Shown: positions 1 through 9,290 of the stretch, one piece after another
Layout of the letters: each line of letters opens with the position of its first letter
How positions within the stretch are numbered: position 1 is the stretch's first letter
DNA from: an uncultured Campylobacter sp.
Lineage (GTDB): Bacteria; Campylobacterota; Campylobacteria; Campylobacterales; Campylobacteraceae
DNA: 64,000 bases
Assembly: GCF_937996225.1 (NCBI RefSeq)
Contig: NZ_CALKTC010000010.1
Location: 6,110 to 70,109, forward strand
Reading direction: 5' to 3'
The notes under the pieces: generated by a model
What the model was told of the DNA's origin: nothing
The model's database searches: none
What the model saw: only the letters and a program-made list of their open reading frames with translations
Translations under genes and position numbers: made by a program

Positions 1-892
1 AATTTTGCGCTGCGGCTGAGCTAGTCGTAGAATTTTTAGCGAAGGTCTGCGGCGCAGCGGCGGTATTTGCCTTATAATTTGCAGCCGAGGCGTGCACCGC
101 TCTGACGGAGCCCGCTTTAAAATTTGCAGGCAAAGCGGTAGGTTTTTTGACAGCGTCCGGTGCGGACTTGACGGCATTATCAGTCTCGGAATTTCGCACA
201 ACCATGGCGGCGTTATTCGTCGCGGAATTCGTAGCGGATTTAGCGGCGTTATTTGTTTTAAAATTTCCGACGGGCGCGGAAGCGTCGTTTGTCGCGAAAT
301 TTCCCATGGATGCGGCGGTGCGGACGGGCGGAGTAAAATTTATCGCGGAATTTTGAGAGTGCGCGATAGTATCTGCGCCGTCTGCGAGCCGCAAATAGGC
401 TAAATTTATAGTGAAATTTACCGCTACGGCAAGCGCGGCGAGCAGCAAAATGCTAAGTTTGAGCGATAAAATTCTAGGATTTTTAATCTCTTTTAGGCTG
501 AGCTTCAGCACCGCTAGGCGCATCAGAGCAAGAGCTGCAGGCAATGCCGCGAGCGTCACGAATAGCTCCGCGCCGCGCAGATCCGCTAGGCCTAGCGCCA
601 AAGTGACGCTCAAGAGGATCGCGCCCGCGCAGGCTAAAACCCCGCTTATCAGCCTGCCTCTAAAAATTTTAATCAAAGTCCCGCTGCTGCGAAATAGTGC
701 CGCATTGGCGCGCTGCTTCGCCTCGTAAAAAAAGCTAAATAGCACCTGAAATAACGCATAAGCCCAAAACGCCGCCAGCGCGCAAAAGCCTGCGTCACTG
801 AAATCCTGCGCGTAAAGCGCGAAACAAAAAACGCTAACGATCAGCGCGAGCCTAAGCGCTATTTCACAGATCCAGCGGCGCGTCATCGTCAT
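1..892 (-). CDS. Membrane protein with low-complexity tail, partial (runs off left edge)
   Basis: Reading the minus strand from an ATG at 892 (another in frame at 886) gives an open frame to the window edge with no stop. The first ~170 residues hold about four hydrophobic segments separated by short basic loops, so an inner-membrane protein is likely. The rest, to the edge, is Ala/Asn/Thr/Ser-rich with repeated short pieces such as NFKTNNAAKSATNS and looks disordered. The start lies inside the 3' end of dnaB (29 bp overlap), which suggests translational coupling. I do not recognise the family. A ComEC-type protein was considered because of its place after dnaB in some relatives, but I see no ComEC motif. 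The C-terminus is outside the window. Confidence 0.6.
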   Translation of the reverse strand, partial: MTMTRRWICEIALRLALIVSVFCFALYAQDFSDAGFCALAAFWAYALFQVLFSFFYEAKQRANAALFRSSGTLIKIFRGRLISGVLACAGAILLSVTLALGLADLRGAELFVTLAALPAALALMRLAVLKLSLKEIKNPRILSLKLSILLLAALAVAVNFTINLAYLRLADGADTIAHSQNSAINFTPPVRTAASMGNFATNDASAPVGNFKTNNAAKSATNSATNNAAMVVRNSETDNAVKSAPDAVKKPTALPANFKAGSVRAVHASAANYKANTAAAPQTFAKNSTTSSAAAQN

Positions 893-2945
893 CGAGCCTG
901 TTTGCCTCATTGATCTTTGGAATGCCCATCTCTTCGATATTTAAAGGCGGCGCGGGTTTAAATTTCGCCTCGTCCTCTTGCGCTTCAAAAGGCGGCTTAT
1001 CGCCATCGCCTCTTTCAAAATTTGGAACATCGATTCGCTGCGCACTCCCCGCGCTTTGCGATACACCCTCTGCGCCTTGCTGCGCGCCTTTCGTGCCCCG
1101 CGATGTGTCTTTTACGCCCTGCGGAGTGCCCGATAAATTTTTATGCACGTCTGTTTCGGGCGCGACACTGCCCGCTCTTGCATCATCTAAATTTTGCTCC
1201 TCAAATTCTTGCTTTCGCGGTGCGTCCTGTGCCGCGCGACGCACCTCTGCTAAGCCCTGCTCTGCGCTAAGCTTAGACTCGCCGTCTATCTCCTCGTCGT
1301 CCTGCTCACTGCTTTCGCCAAAGCTAGGCATCTCATCAAAATCGATATTTACCCCGGAATTTCGGGCGCTAGCGGAGCTTTCGTTTAAGCTTACGCCGCT
1401 ATTTTGCGCTTCGTTAAAATTTTGAGCTTCATTAAAATTCTGCTGCAAATTCTGCGCCGTATCGAGGCGCGGCGCAGTAGGCTCCTCAAAGCCTTGATCT
1501 TGCAGCTGCGAGACGTAGTCGAGATTGTCATTTTCGTTAAAGATCGCGCTCTCGCTGGGCTCGCCGCCGAAGCTCGTATCGACAAAGCGGGTAAATCTGC
1601 CCTGAAAGCCCACCTCGATCGTCCTGCCCGCCTCGCCTGAGCGGTTTTTACCGACGATGATTTCGGCTTTTTCCTGATAGTCGTTGCGCCTAAACACGGG
1701 CTCGCCCGCGTCCTTGCCCTCGGCCTCCAGCCGCGAAATGCGCTCGCGCTCCATCTGCTCTTTATAAACCTCGTCGCGATAGACGAAAAGTATGATGTCT
1801 GCGTCCTGCTCGATCGCGCCGCTTTCGCGCAGATCGCTTAGCATCGGGCGTTTGTTCGAGCGCGCCTCAAGCGAGCGGTTTAGCTGCGACAGCGCGATGA
1901 TCGGGATGTTTAGCTCGCGTGCTAAGAGCTTGAGTCCGCGTGAAATTTCGGCGATTTGCAGGTGGCGCTCGGAGTAGTTGCTCGTGCTCGTCATAAGTCC
2001 GATGTAATCGATCACACAAAGCTCGATATTGGCGTCTGCGGATTTGAGCTTGCGCAGCTGGGTGCGGACTTGGTGGATGTTCACGTAGCCGCTGTCATAG
2101 ACGAAAAGCGGCATATTTAGCACCGCGTCGCAAGCGTCGTTGAAGCGCGTCCAGTCGTCGTCGCTGAGCTTGGCGCTCATTATGTCGCTTAGCGGGATCG
2201 AGCTAAGCGCGCTTAGTATGCGGTACATCAGCTGCACGGAGGGCATCTCTAGCGAGAAAAATACGACGCCTTTGCCGCTTTGCAGCGTTTTCATCATCAA
2301 ATTTAGCGCAAAGGCGGTCTTTCCCATGCCTGGGCGGGCAGCGATGATGATGAGCTCGCCAGGTTTCAGCCCCTTCGTGCAGTCGTTTAGGAAGCGAAAG
2401 CCGGTATCCAGCCCCACGAGCTCCGAGCCTGCGAGCGCCTTTTGGCGCTTCAGCTCCTCTACCACGTCGGCGATGATCTCGTGCGATTTTTTGATGCCGC
2501 CGTGGCGTTCCTCGTCGATGAGCTCGTAAATTTTGGAGCTGATTTTATCGGCGGTGTCTTTGCTACGCACGGCTTCGTTTACCATCGAAGGGATCTCGTG
2601 CGCGACCTTGATTAGTGAGCGCTTGATCGATTTTTCGCGCAGCTCGAGCGCGTATTTTGGGGCATCGACCACGCCGCTGGTGGCTACGACCTCGGTAAAT
2701 GCGCCATCGTCGTAGCGCTCAGCTAGCCATTTTTTAACGAAGCTCGGCGCGATCGGCTCGTTGTGCGAGGAGCACTTGACGATCGCCTCGTAGATGTCGG
2801 CGTGCGGCTTGTAGAAAAAATCGCCGACCGAGATTATCTCGCTAAGCTCGCCGTATGCGTCCTCGTTTTGCAAAAGCGAGCTTAAAATCGCGCGCTCCAT
2901 ATCCAGATCGTATAAATTTGCAGGCACATTCTGCTTCGTTGCCAT
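864..2945 (-). CDS. dnaB: Replicative DNA helicase DnaB with long C-terminal tail
   Basis: This is the hexameric 5'-3' helicase of the replication fork. Residues ~10-110 match the DnaB N-terminal collar domain. The RecA-like motor follows, with Walker A ARPGMGKT at 203-210, the Walker B region ELCVIDYIGL near 308-317, and the ALSQLNR and DLRESGAIEQDAD motifs at 351-383. The conserved core ends near residue 457 (GFQGRFTRFVD). Bacterial DnaB usually stops about there (~460-480 aa), but this protein continues for ~235 more residues rich in Gln, Asn, Ser, Glu and Asp and ends DDDDAPLDL. The tail is probably disordered. A GAGGGGAAG ribosome site precedes the ATG. The helicase call is firm; the tail's role is unknown. 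Confidence 0.96.
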   Translation of the reverse strand: MATKQNVPANLYDLDMERAILSSLLQNEDAYGELSEIISVGDFFYKPHADIYEAIVKCSSHNEPIAPSFVKKWLAERYDDGAFTEVVATSGVVDAPKYALELREKSIKRSLIKVAHEIPSMVNEAVRSKDTADKISSKIYELIDEERHGGIKKSHEIIADVVEELKRQKALAGSELVGLDTGFRFLNDCTKGLKPGELIIIAARPGMGKTAFALNLMMKTLQSGKGVVFFSLEMPSVQLMYRILSALSSIPLSDIMSAKLSDDDWTRFNDACDAVLNMPLFVYDSGYVNIHQVRTQLRKLKSADANIELCVIDYIGLMTSTSNYSERHLQIAEISRGLKLLARELNIPIIALSQLNRSLEARSNKRPMLSDLRESGAIEQDADIILFVYRDEVYKEQMERERISRLEAEGKDAGEPVFRRNDYQEKAEIIVGKNRSGEAGRTIEVGFQGRFTRFVDTSFGGEPSESAIFNENDNLDYVSQLQDQGFEEPTAPRLDTAQNLQQNFNEAQNFNEAQNSGVSLNESSASARNSGVNIDFDEMPSFGESSEQDDEEIDGESKLSAEQGLAEVRRAAQDAPRKQEFEEQNLDDARAGSVAPETDVHKNLSGTPQGVKDTSRGTKGAQQGAEGVSQSAGSAQRIDVPNFERGDGDKPPFEAQEDEAKFKPAPPLNIEEMGIPKINEANRLDDDDAPLDL

Positions 2946-3937
2946 CGCTTCCCCTCGTTTCGCGCGCTTTTGCGCGTCTAAATTTTAAGCTCTATAAAAT
3001 CGTAAATTTTAATCCACAGCCCCGGTACGCGCTTTTGAAAAGCGATGCGGCTTTGAACGCTCGTCGCGAGACCTTAGAACTATCGCAGCTTTGAAAATTT
3101 CGCGCTTCCGAAAGCCTGCGAAGCTCGGAGCCTTGCAACCCAAAACCTCGCTAGATCAAACAGCTTGCGATCTTAAAAGCTCGCGCGATTTTAAAACCGC
3201 TGCACTCTTATGCCGCACACACACACCGCGGCTATTTAAAGCTGCGCCTAAAGGCAGCCGCGGCGGATTTAAAATTTTGAAATTTCATAGAGCTTGAAAT
3301 TTCGCTAAGGCTTAGAATTCTTTAAAATTTTAAGCCCGCCCATTAAAATTTAGCGCTACAAGCTCGGGCAGTAAATTTTGCACCCGAGCTGCGGCGAGCG
3401 AACCTTTCTAAACTTAAACCGAAGCGTCACGATTTGAAATTTTTCAAACGCCTTAAACAATGAGCCGAATGCCGTGGCATTTAAATTTAACGCTCGCTCG
3501 CTGTTTCGCAAACGGTGCGTCCGTCACGCTAAATTTAATGCGGCTCGACTTCCGCGCCGTGCCTTGAAATTTTACGCCGCTGAGCTCTATGGTTTAAAAT
3601 TTTACGTATCGAAATTTCACGCCGCAAATTTAGCGCCCAATCGCAAGGCTCAAATTTTAAAATAAAATTTCACGGCGAATTGCAAAGTTAAAAATTTCAA
3701 AATGAAATTCCAGAGCTAAAATTTAAATCCAAAATTCCAAGCCGCATTCTCAAAAGCTCAAATTTAAAAACGTTGCCCTAAGGATGAAATTTTAAAATTT
3801 CACGCCTCAGACGCGCTGTACCGATAAACCTAGACGAACCGCAGTGAGCCCAGCGCGACGAAACACGAAACCGCAGAACTAAGCCACGCGCCGTAGCGGC
3901 TTTTAACCACTTTAACCGGCTAGGCGCCCCGCAGCTC
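2946..3937. other. Gene-free spacer dnaB-ispG, dense in AAATTT words
   Basis: About 990 bp without a convincing gene on either strand. Short open frames here have no plausible ribosome sites and translate to strings of Lys-Phe and Leu-Lys-Phe produced by the recurring AAATTT/AAAATTTT words. No tRNA, IS or CRISPR structure is visible. Confidence 0.6.
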
Positions 3938-5005
3938 TCACGCTTCTTCGCGAGCCCGCACCTCGTCCTCGACCTCTTGCAAAAACCGCTCCACGAGCTT
4001 GCTCTCCTCTAGTTTGGCGACCACTTCGCCGTGGCGCATCACGATGCCGCGCCCGTTGCCGAACGCGATCGCTACGTCCGCGCCCTTCGCCTCGCCGATC
4101 GCATTTACGACGCAGCCCATGACGCTGATATTTAGCGGCGTTTTGATGTGCGCGGTTTTTTCTTCGACGATTTTGATCGCGCTTAGCAGATCGCTTTGCA
4201 AACGCCCGCAGGTAGGGCACGAGATGATATTGACGCCGCTTTTTTGCACGCCCGCGTCCTGCAGGATCGCGCGCGCGACGCGGATCTCCTCCTCAAGCTC
4301 GCCCGTGATGCTCACGCGCATCGTATCGCCGATCCCCTCCATTAGAAGCGTGCCCAGCGCGATCGCGCTTTTGATGCTTGCGTGAAATTTAGTCCCCGCC
4401 TCAGTCACGCCCAGATGAAAAGGATACTCGCATAGCGGGCGCAGCGCACGATACGCAGCCACCGTGCTCGGCGCGTCCGAAGTCTTAAGCGAGATCGCAA
4501 TATCGCTAAAGTCCTCATCCTGCAGCAGCGCGGCGTTATACAGCGCGCTTTGCACCATCGCCTCCACGCTGCGGCCGTACTTTTGCTCGAACTGCTCCTC
4601 GAGTGAGCCCAAATTTACGCCGATGCGGATAGGTAGGCTGCGAGCTTTGCATGCGCGCACGACCTCTTTAATACGCTCCTTGCCGCCGATATTGCCGGGA
4701 TTGATGCGGATGGCATCGACAAACTCCGCGACCTGCAACGCCAAGCGAAAATTAAAATGGATGTCCGCTACGATGGGAAGCGGCGAGCTTCTTTTGATAC
4801 GTGCGAGCGCATCCGCGTCCGCCTTATCGAGCACGGCGCAGCGCACGATGTCGCAGCCGGCGAAATACAGGCGGTTTATCTGCTCTAGCGTGCCCTCCAC
4901 GTCTTTAGTCTTAGAAAAGCTCATCGACTGCACGGAGATGGGCGCGCCGCCGCCGATTTTGACGGAGCCGACGGAGATTTGGCGGGTCGGATAGCGATTT
5001 TTCAA
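3938..5005 (-). CDS. ispG: 4-hydroxy-3-methylbut-2-enyl diphosphate synthase IspG (GcpE)
   Basis: IspG is the cytoplasmic 4Fe-4S enzyme that reduces MEcPP to HMBPP in the MEP isoprenoid pathway. The N-terminal half reads as the TIM-barrel part (VGSVKIGGGAPISVQSMS, DIVRCAV, VADIHFN, AIRINPGNIG). The C-terminal half carries the cluster ligands, SCPTCGR and MGCVVN, followed by the conserved NAIGEA glutamate. Length (355 aa) is normal. The start is TTG at 5005: the frame opens there and no ATG occurs before residue ~28, which would cut into the conserved N-terminus. The upstream ribosome site is weak. It stands alone between two large spacers. Confidence 0.95.
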   Translation of the reverse strand: MKNRYPTRQISVGSVKIGGGAPISVQSMSFSKTKDVEGTLEQINRLYFAGCDIVRCAVLDKADADALARIKRSSPLPIVADIHFNFRLALQVAEFVDAIRINPGNIGGKERIKEVVRACKARSLPIRIGVNLGSLEEQFEQKYGRSVEAMVQSALYNAALLQDEDFSDIAISLKTSDAPSTVAAYRALRPLCEYPFHLGVTEAGTKFHASIKSAIALGTLLMEGIGDTMRVSITGELEEEIRVARAILQDAGVQKSGVNIISCPTCGRLQSDLLSAIKIVEEKTAHIKTPLNISVMGCVVNAIGEAKGADVAIAFGNGRGIVMRHGEVVAKLEESKLVERFLQEVEDEVRAREEA

Positions 5006-5634
5006 ATTTAAGCCTTTAGAATTTTTTGCGCTATTTTATTCAAAACGGGGTTAAAATTTAATAATTCGCACTCGCTAGCCGCCGTAGAATTTTGCCTGCA
5101 GGATTTTACCCACTAAATTTTGCTTTCGCACTTACGAAAAATTTCATTTCGCTGCGAAATTTGAGCAAATAGAGTTCTATAAAATTTCGCCATCTAATAA
5201 AATTCTAAAAATTCCAGCAGCAAGCGAAACTTTACAAAATTTGATGGCAAGCGAAATTTAATAAACCACGCAGCTAAGCAAAATTTCGCGAACTTGGCAA
5301 GCAAGCGAAGTCCTGCGACGTAAAATTACAAAATTAAGCTTTTGAAATTTCCGCGAAATTTTACCCACAGTATCGTCGTAGCGCTCGCTCGCGCAAAAAG
5401 AGTGCAGCATGGTTTATCCTAGCAGCGCGGCATGCAGCCGTGAAATTCAAAGCAAGTAGATGAAATATGAACATTCTATCTTTAATTGCAGCATTAGGGC
5501 ATTGTTTCGCACGGCGGCAAAGCCGAAAAAACATCAGCGTTCGTGTTTACACACCGCGCCAGTATCGCGATCTTATAGAGGCAACAAAATTTAAACCGCC
5601 TACGCATATAAATTGCGCCGGCGTGCCGCCTAGG
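5006..5634. other. Gene-free AAATTT-rich spacer
   Basis: About 630 bp with no supported gene. It is built largely of recurring words such as AAAATTT, GAAATTT and TAAAATTTC separated by GC-rich stretches. Nothing else is recognised. Confidence 0.55.
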
Positions 5635-6699
5635 CTAGCGCACTAGCTCCATATTCACCTTGACCCTGCTCATCTTGTCCTGCAGCATATCCATCACCGA
5701 CTCATTGCGCGACGAAGCGTCATCCGTCGGGGCTTCGTGCTGCTGCCACTTGCTTTTCGGCGCGGCGGGGCCCCACTGCGACGAAAATATCAGCCCGCGC
5801 TTTTTCTCGGTCTCAGGCGCAGGCTCGTAAGGCTGTGGAGCGGGCTTCGCCCAACGCTCATCATAACGCATCGCAGCACCTTGCCCTAGCGCATTACCCC
5901 GCTTTGGCGACGACATCTTACTAAGCGCGCTACCGCCAGAGCGCCCTATCGCACGGCTAGAGCGAGCAGATGTGGGAAGATAGGGCGCGCGAGCATTTTG
6001 ACGAGCCGTATACTTCGTGGCGCTCGAATGAGATGCAGCTGTATGCCCCATAGCGCCAGAACGAGTTGCACTATAGCCGTAGCGAGCTTGCGGCTGTGCA
6101 ATTCGAGTCGTCGTTAATTTTCGAGCTTGTGCGTCTACGGTTTTGCCGGTCTGCTCATCCGCGCCTCCGTGAGTTTGCGCGCTTACGCTTCTCCGCATAT
6201 CTGCGCCTCTGTAAGTTTGCTCCGTATCGCGGGCGTTTGGCACCTCATCCTCATAAATACGGGTCTTTGGCAAACGCATCAGCGTCGCGACTAGGCTCTT
6301 GCTAGCTCCATTCTGACTGCCTGATTGACTAGCCGGGCGCCTAGGTGCTTTATTTCTCGCAGAATGCGATGCGAAATTTTGCCCGGGATTTTTAGTAAAA
6401 TTTTTCGTACTTTTTCGCGTGGAATTTTTAGTAGAATTTCCAGATGCGCGCGTATTTTTTGTGAGCTTGGAATTTGAAAGACTTTTAGCATTTGTAGGTT
6501 TTTTAGCATGTGGCTCGGCAGAGGATCTTGCCGCTATATTTTTACTCGAATGATCTTTGGCTCGCAGATTTTGAGATGAAATTTTATATTTATGGTTCTG
6601 CTGCGCGGCGGTAGATTTGTGGCTTTGCTGCGCGGCAAAAGCGCCAGAAAAGCTCGTCAAAATGAACACAATTAAAAAGATACGAGCTAAATTTTTCAT
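5635..6699 (-). CDS. Exported basic low-complexity protein, unknown function
   Basis: A Sec signal peptide is clear: MKNLARIFLIVFILTSFSG followed by an AFA cleavage motif. I start at the ATG at 6699 because AAGGAAAACG sits just before it. An ATG 15 bp upstream (6714) lacks a good site, and that extra segment supplies the ribosome site. The mature part (~330 aa) is rich in Ser, Ala, Thr, Asn, Arg and Lys with many short near-repeats such as NSTKNSTRKSTKNFTKN, so it is strongly basic and probably mostly disordered. The C-terminal ~80 residues are more ordinary (EKKRGLIFSSQWGP, MLQDKMSRVKVNMELVR). I recognise no domain. It may bind polyanions (DNA, LOS, peptidoglycan), by inference only. Confidence 0.7.
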   Translation of the reverse strand: MKNLARIFLIVFILTSFSGAFAAQQSHKSTAAQQNHKYKISSQNLRAKDHSSKNIAARSSAEPHAKKPTNAKSLSNSKLTKNTRASGNSTKNSTRKSTKNFTKNPGQNFASHSARNKAPRRPASQSGSQNGASKSLVATLMRLPKTRIYEDEVPNARDTEQTYRGADMRRSVSAQTHGGADEQTGKTVDAQARKLTTTRIAQPQARYGYSATRSGAMGHTAASHSSATKYTARQNARAPYLPTSARSSRAIGRSGGSALSKMSSPKRGNALGQGAAMRYDERWAKPAPQPYEPAPETEKKRGLIFSSQWGPAAPKSKWQQHEAPTDDASSRNESVMDMLQDKMSRVKVNMELVR

Positions 6700-7285
6700 C
6701 GTTTTCCTTTCCATGGATTTTAGGCGAAATTTAGCAAAGCTTAGATTAAGCCGCGTTAAATTTAATGAGTGAGGCTATGAAATCTCAGCTCTAATTCAAA
6801 GCCGTATCGCCAAACAAAAGGCTAAGCTTTAAAAATTCCGCAGCTAGGATTCTGTTTGGCAATAGAATTTTATCACACTAAAAATATGACGCCACGAAAA
6901 AATTTTATCTTGTAAGTGTTTAAGAAGGAGAGCTAAAAAATTTTAAAGTTTTAGAATTCTGCGCTTAGATTTTGAGTGGCAAGTCAGAATTTAAGGTAAA
7001 AAGCAATCTCAGATAAAGCTTTTAAATTAAGGGGTAAAGCGGCAAAACCGTAAATTTGCGGTGAGATACGAAATTTATAAGATCATGCAGTGACTAAAAA
7101 TCACACCGCTTAATCGCTAATTCATAATAAATCGCCGCGCTTCAGACGTATCTAAAAACGCGGCGCATATCATTTTAGCGGCGTGTAGCTACAATATCGC
7201 CGCACAAAGGCATTGCGGGGGCACCGTAAAATCTCACCACGCCGTTGCAATGGCATAGGAGCGCCGAATGACGCTCCTATGAGGG
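6700..7285. other. Spacer downstream of groEL
   Basis: About 585 bp without a supported gene. Apart from the hairpin next to the groEL stop (listed separately) and scattered AAATTT words, I see nothing. Confidence 0.5.
7254..7281 (-). terminator. Hairpin after groEL stop
   Basis: A perfect 10-bp stem (7254-7263 pairs with 7272-7281; CATAGGAGCG/CGCTCCTATG) with an 8-nt loop lies 5 bp beyond the groEL stop. There is no U-run after it on the minus strand, so it may stabilise or process the mRNA end rather than act as a classical intrinsic terminator. Confidence 0.5.
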
Positions 7286-8923
7286 CTACATCATTCCGCC
7301 CATGCCACCCATTCCGCCCATATCAGGCATTGGAGGCATTGCAGGTTTCTCCTCTTTAATCTCGCTGACGGTCGCTTCGGTCGTTAGAAGCAGGCTTGCG
7401 ACGGAGACCGCGTTTTGAAGCGCGATACGCTCAACCTTGACTGGATCGATGATACCTGCCTCAAACATATTGACGTACTCGCCGTTTGCGGCGTTGAAGC
7501 CAAATTTTTTGTCTGAGCCCTGCTCGACCTTATTTGCTACGACACCCGCGTCAAATCCCGCATTCTCTGCGATCTGGCGAAGTGGAGCGAAAAGCGCGCG
7601 CTTAACGATGTCCGCACCGATAAGCTCGTCGCCGCTTAGAGCTAGCTTTACGCTAAGTCCAGCTCTGATTAGCGCAGCGCCGCCGCCGATTACGATACCC
7701 TCGTCTACGGCTGCTTTGGTTGCGTTTAGAGCATCGTCCACGCGGTCTTTTTTCTCTTTCATCTCGGTTTCGGTCGCAGCGCCCACCTTGATAACCGCAA
7801 CGCCACCGCTAAGCTTAGCCATGCGCTCTTGAAGCTTCTCTTTGTCGTAATCGCTCGTAGTCTCTGCGATCTGAGCTTTGATCTGCGAAACGCGCGCATC
7901 GATATCTTTTTTCTTGCCCGCGCCGCCCACGATAGTTGTGTTATCTTTGTCGATCACGATGCGCTCGGCTTGTCCAAGATCAGCCATGGAGGCGCTTTCT
8001 AGCGTTCTGCCAAGCTCTTCACTGATGACGGTGCCACCCGTTAAAATCGCGATATCTTCAAGCATCGCCTTTCTGCGATCGCCAAATCCTGGGGCCTTAA
8101 CCGCGGAGATGTTTAGCACGCCGCGAAGTTTATTTACGACCAAGGTCGCAAGCGCCTCGCCCTCGATATCCTCGGCGATGATTAGAAGCGGTTTGCCGCT
8201 TTTTTGAACCTGCTCCAAAACCGGAAGTAGATCTTTTAAATTTGTAATTTTTTTGTCAAATAGAAGCACTAGTGGAGAAGCTAGCTCGACTAGCATTTTC
8301 TCGGCATTTGTAATGAAATATGGGCTTAGATAGCCGCGGTCAAACTGCATTCCCTCGACTACGTTTAACTCATCGTTAATAGATTTTGCCTCTTCTACCG
8401 TGATAACGCCATCCTTGCCGACTCTTTCCATAGCGTCTGCGATCAGATCGCCCACCGCGCTGTCGTTATTAGCAGAGATCGTAGCGACCTGAGCGATCTC
8501 TTTTTTGCCACTTACTTTTTTAGAGGATTTTTTTAGCTCCTCGATAACCGCAGCGCTAAATTTATCCATACCGCGCTTAACTTCGATCGGATTTGCGCCC
8601 GCAGTTACGTTGCGTAGGCCCTCTTTAAAGATCGCGTGAGCTAGCACGGTTGCTGTAGTAGTACCATCTCCTGCTTGATCGTTGGTTTTACTCGCTACTT
8701 CGCGCACCAAAGAAGCGCCCATATTCTCGAGCGTATCTTTTAGCTCGATCTCTTTAGCCACGCTCACGCCGTCTTTTGTGATCGCAGGAGCGCCGAAGCT
8801 CTTTTGGATTAAGACATTGCGACCGCGAGGTCCCATCGTAACTTTTACAGCGTCGTTTAGCTTCCTAACGCCCGCGTAAAGCTTGTTTCTTGCGTCGTCT
8901 GAAAAAATAATCTCTTTTGCCAT
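7286..8923 (-). CDS. groEL: Chaperonin GroEL (Hsp60)
   Basis: GroEL is the 60-kDa subunit of the cytoplasmic double-ring ATP-driven folding chamber. The sequence has the N-terminal AKEIIFSDDAR, the ATP loop VKVTMGPRGRNV, GDGTTTATVLA with the catalytic Asp, and a C-terminal Gly-Gly-Met tail. The length of 545 aa is standard. I start at ATG 8923 (MAKEI), with AAAAAGGATTGAAA upstream; the TTG two codons earlier is not needed. It follows groES by 12 bp and shares its promoter and CIRCE operator. Confidence 0.98.
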   Translation of the reverse strand: MAKEIIFSDDARNKLYAGVRKLNDAVKVTMGPRGRNVLIQKSFGAPAITKDGVSVAKEIELKDTLENMGASLVREVASKTNDQAGDGTTTATVLAHAIFKEGLRNVTAGANPIEVKRGMDKFSAAVIEELKKSSKKVSGKKEIAQVATISANNDSAVGDLIADAMERVGKDGVITVEEAKSINDELNVVEGMQFDRGYLSPYFITNAEKMLVELASPLVLLFDKKITNLKDLLPVLEQVQKSGKPLLIIAEDIEGEALATLVVNKLRGVLNISAVKAPGFGDRRKAMLEDIAILTGGTVISEELGRTLESASMADLGQAERIVIDKDNTTIVGGAGKKKDIDARVSQIKAQIAETTSDYDKEKLQERMAKLSGGVAVIKVGAATETEMKEKKDRVDDALNATKAAVDEGIVIGGGAALIRAGLSVKLALSGDELIGADIVKRALFAPLRQIAENAGFDAGVVANKVEQGSDKKFGFNAANGEYVNMFEAGIIDPVKVERIALQNAVSVASLLLTTEATVSEIKEEKPAMPPMPDMGGMGGMGGMM

Positions 8924-8935
8924 TTTCAATCCTTT

Positions 8936-9199
8936 TTATTTAATTATGCCTAAAATATCTTCTAAATTTAAGATAAGGTATTTCTTATCGTCTAAGCTAA
9001 TCTCGCTGCCTGCGTATTTTGCAAACGCTACGGTATCGCCATTTTTGACACCTTCACATTCGCTGCCGACGGCTACGATTTTACCGGTCGAAGGCTTCTC
9101 TTTTGAAGCATTGTCGGGGATGATGATGCCCGAAGCGGTCTTTTTAGTTTCCTCCTCGCGCTCGATTAGAACGCGCTTGCCAAGTGGTTGAAATTTCAT
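8936..9199 (-). CDS. groES: Co-chaperonin GroES (Hsp10)
   Basis: GroES is the heptameric lid of the GroEL chamber. The protein starts MKFQPLGKRVLIEREE and contains the mobile loop ETKKTASGIIIP and the C-terminal ILNLEDILGII, all typical. Length is 87 aa. The frame extends upstream to 9244, but the ATG at 9199 is chosen because AAGGACTGAA precedes it, the family starts here, and the longer frame would run into the CIRCE element. It is the first gene of the groES-groEL operon. Confidence 0.97.
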   Translation of the reverse strand: MKFQPLGKRVLIEREEETKKTASGIIIPDNASKEKPSTGKIVAVGSECEGVKNGDTVAFAKYAGSEISLDDKKYLILNLEDILGIIK

Positions 9200-9233
9200 T
9201 TCAGTCCTTTCTTTGATTTGTGATTTTCTAAAA

Positions 9234-9260
9234 TTGGCACTCAATGTGTTTGAGTGCCAA
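9234..9260 (-). promoter_or_regulatory. CIRCE operator (HrcA site) of groESL
   Basis: TTGGCACTC at 9234-9242 and GAGTGCCAA at 9252-9260 are exact inverted repeats with a 9-bp spacer, matching the CIRCE consensus (TTAGCACTC-N9-GAGTGCTAA) with one symmetric change. HrcA, encoded elsewhere, is the expected repressor and is relieved on heat shock. It overlaps the predicted transcription start and sits ~35 bp ahead of groES. Confidence 0.93.
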
Positions 9261-9261
9261 G

Positions 9262-9290
9262 ATTATATGCAAAATTTATATTCTTGTCAA
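9262..9290 (-). promoter_or_regulatory. Consensus sigma-70 promoter of groES-groEL
   Basis: On the minus strand TTGACA (9285-9290) and TATAAT (9262-9267) are separated by 17 bp, a perfect match to the canonical promoter. The expected start is near 9255, inside CIRCE. A full -35 box is unusual for Campylobacter, where -35 elements are generally weak. Confidence 0.85.

Noticed and set aside
92..728. Plus-strand open frames at the left edge
   Set aside because: They are shadows of the minus-strand membrane-protein frame, which has clear hydrophobic segments and a coupled start in dnaB.
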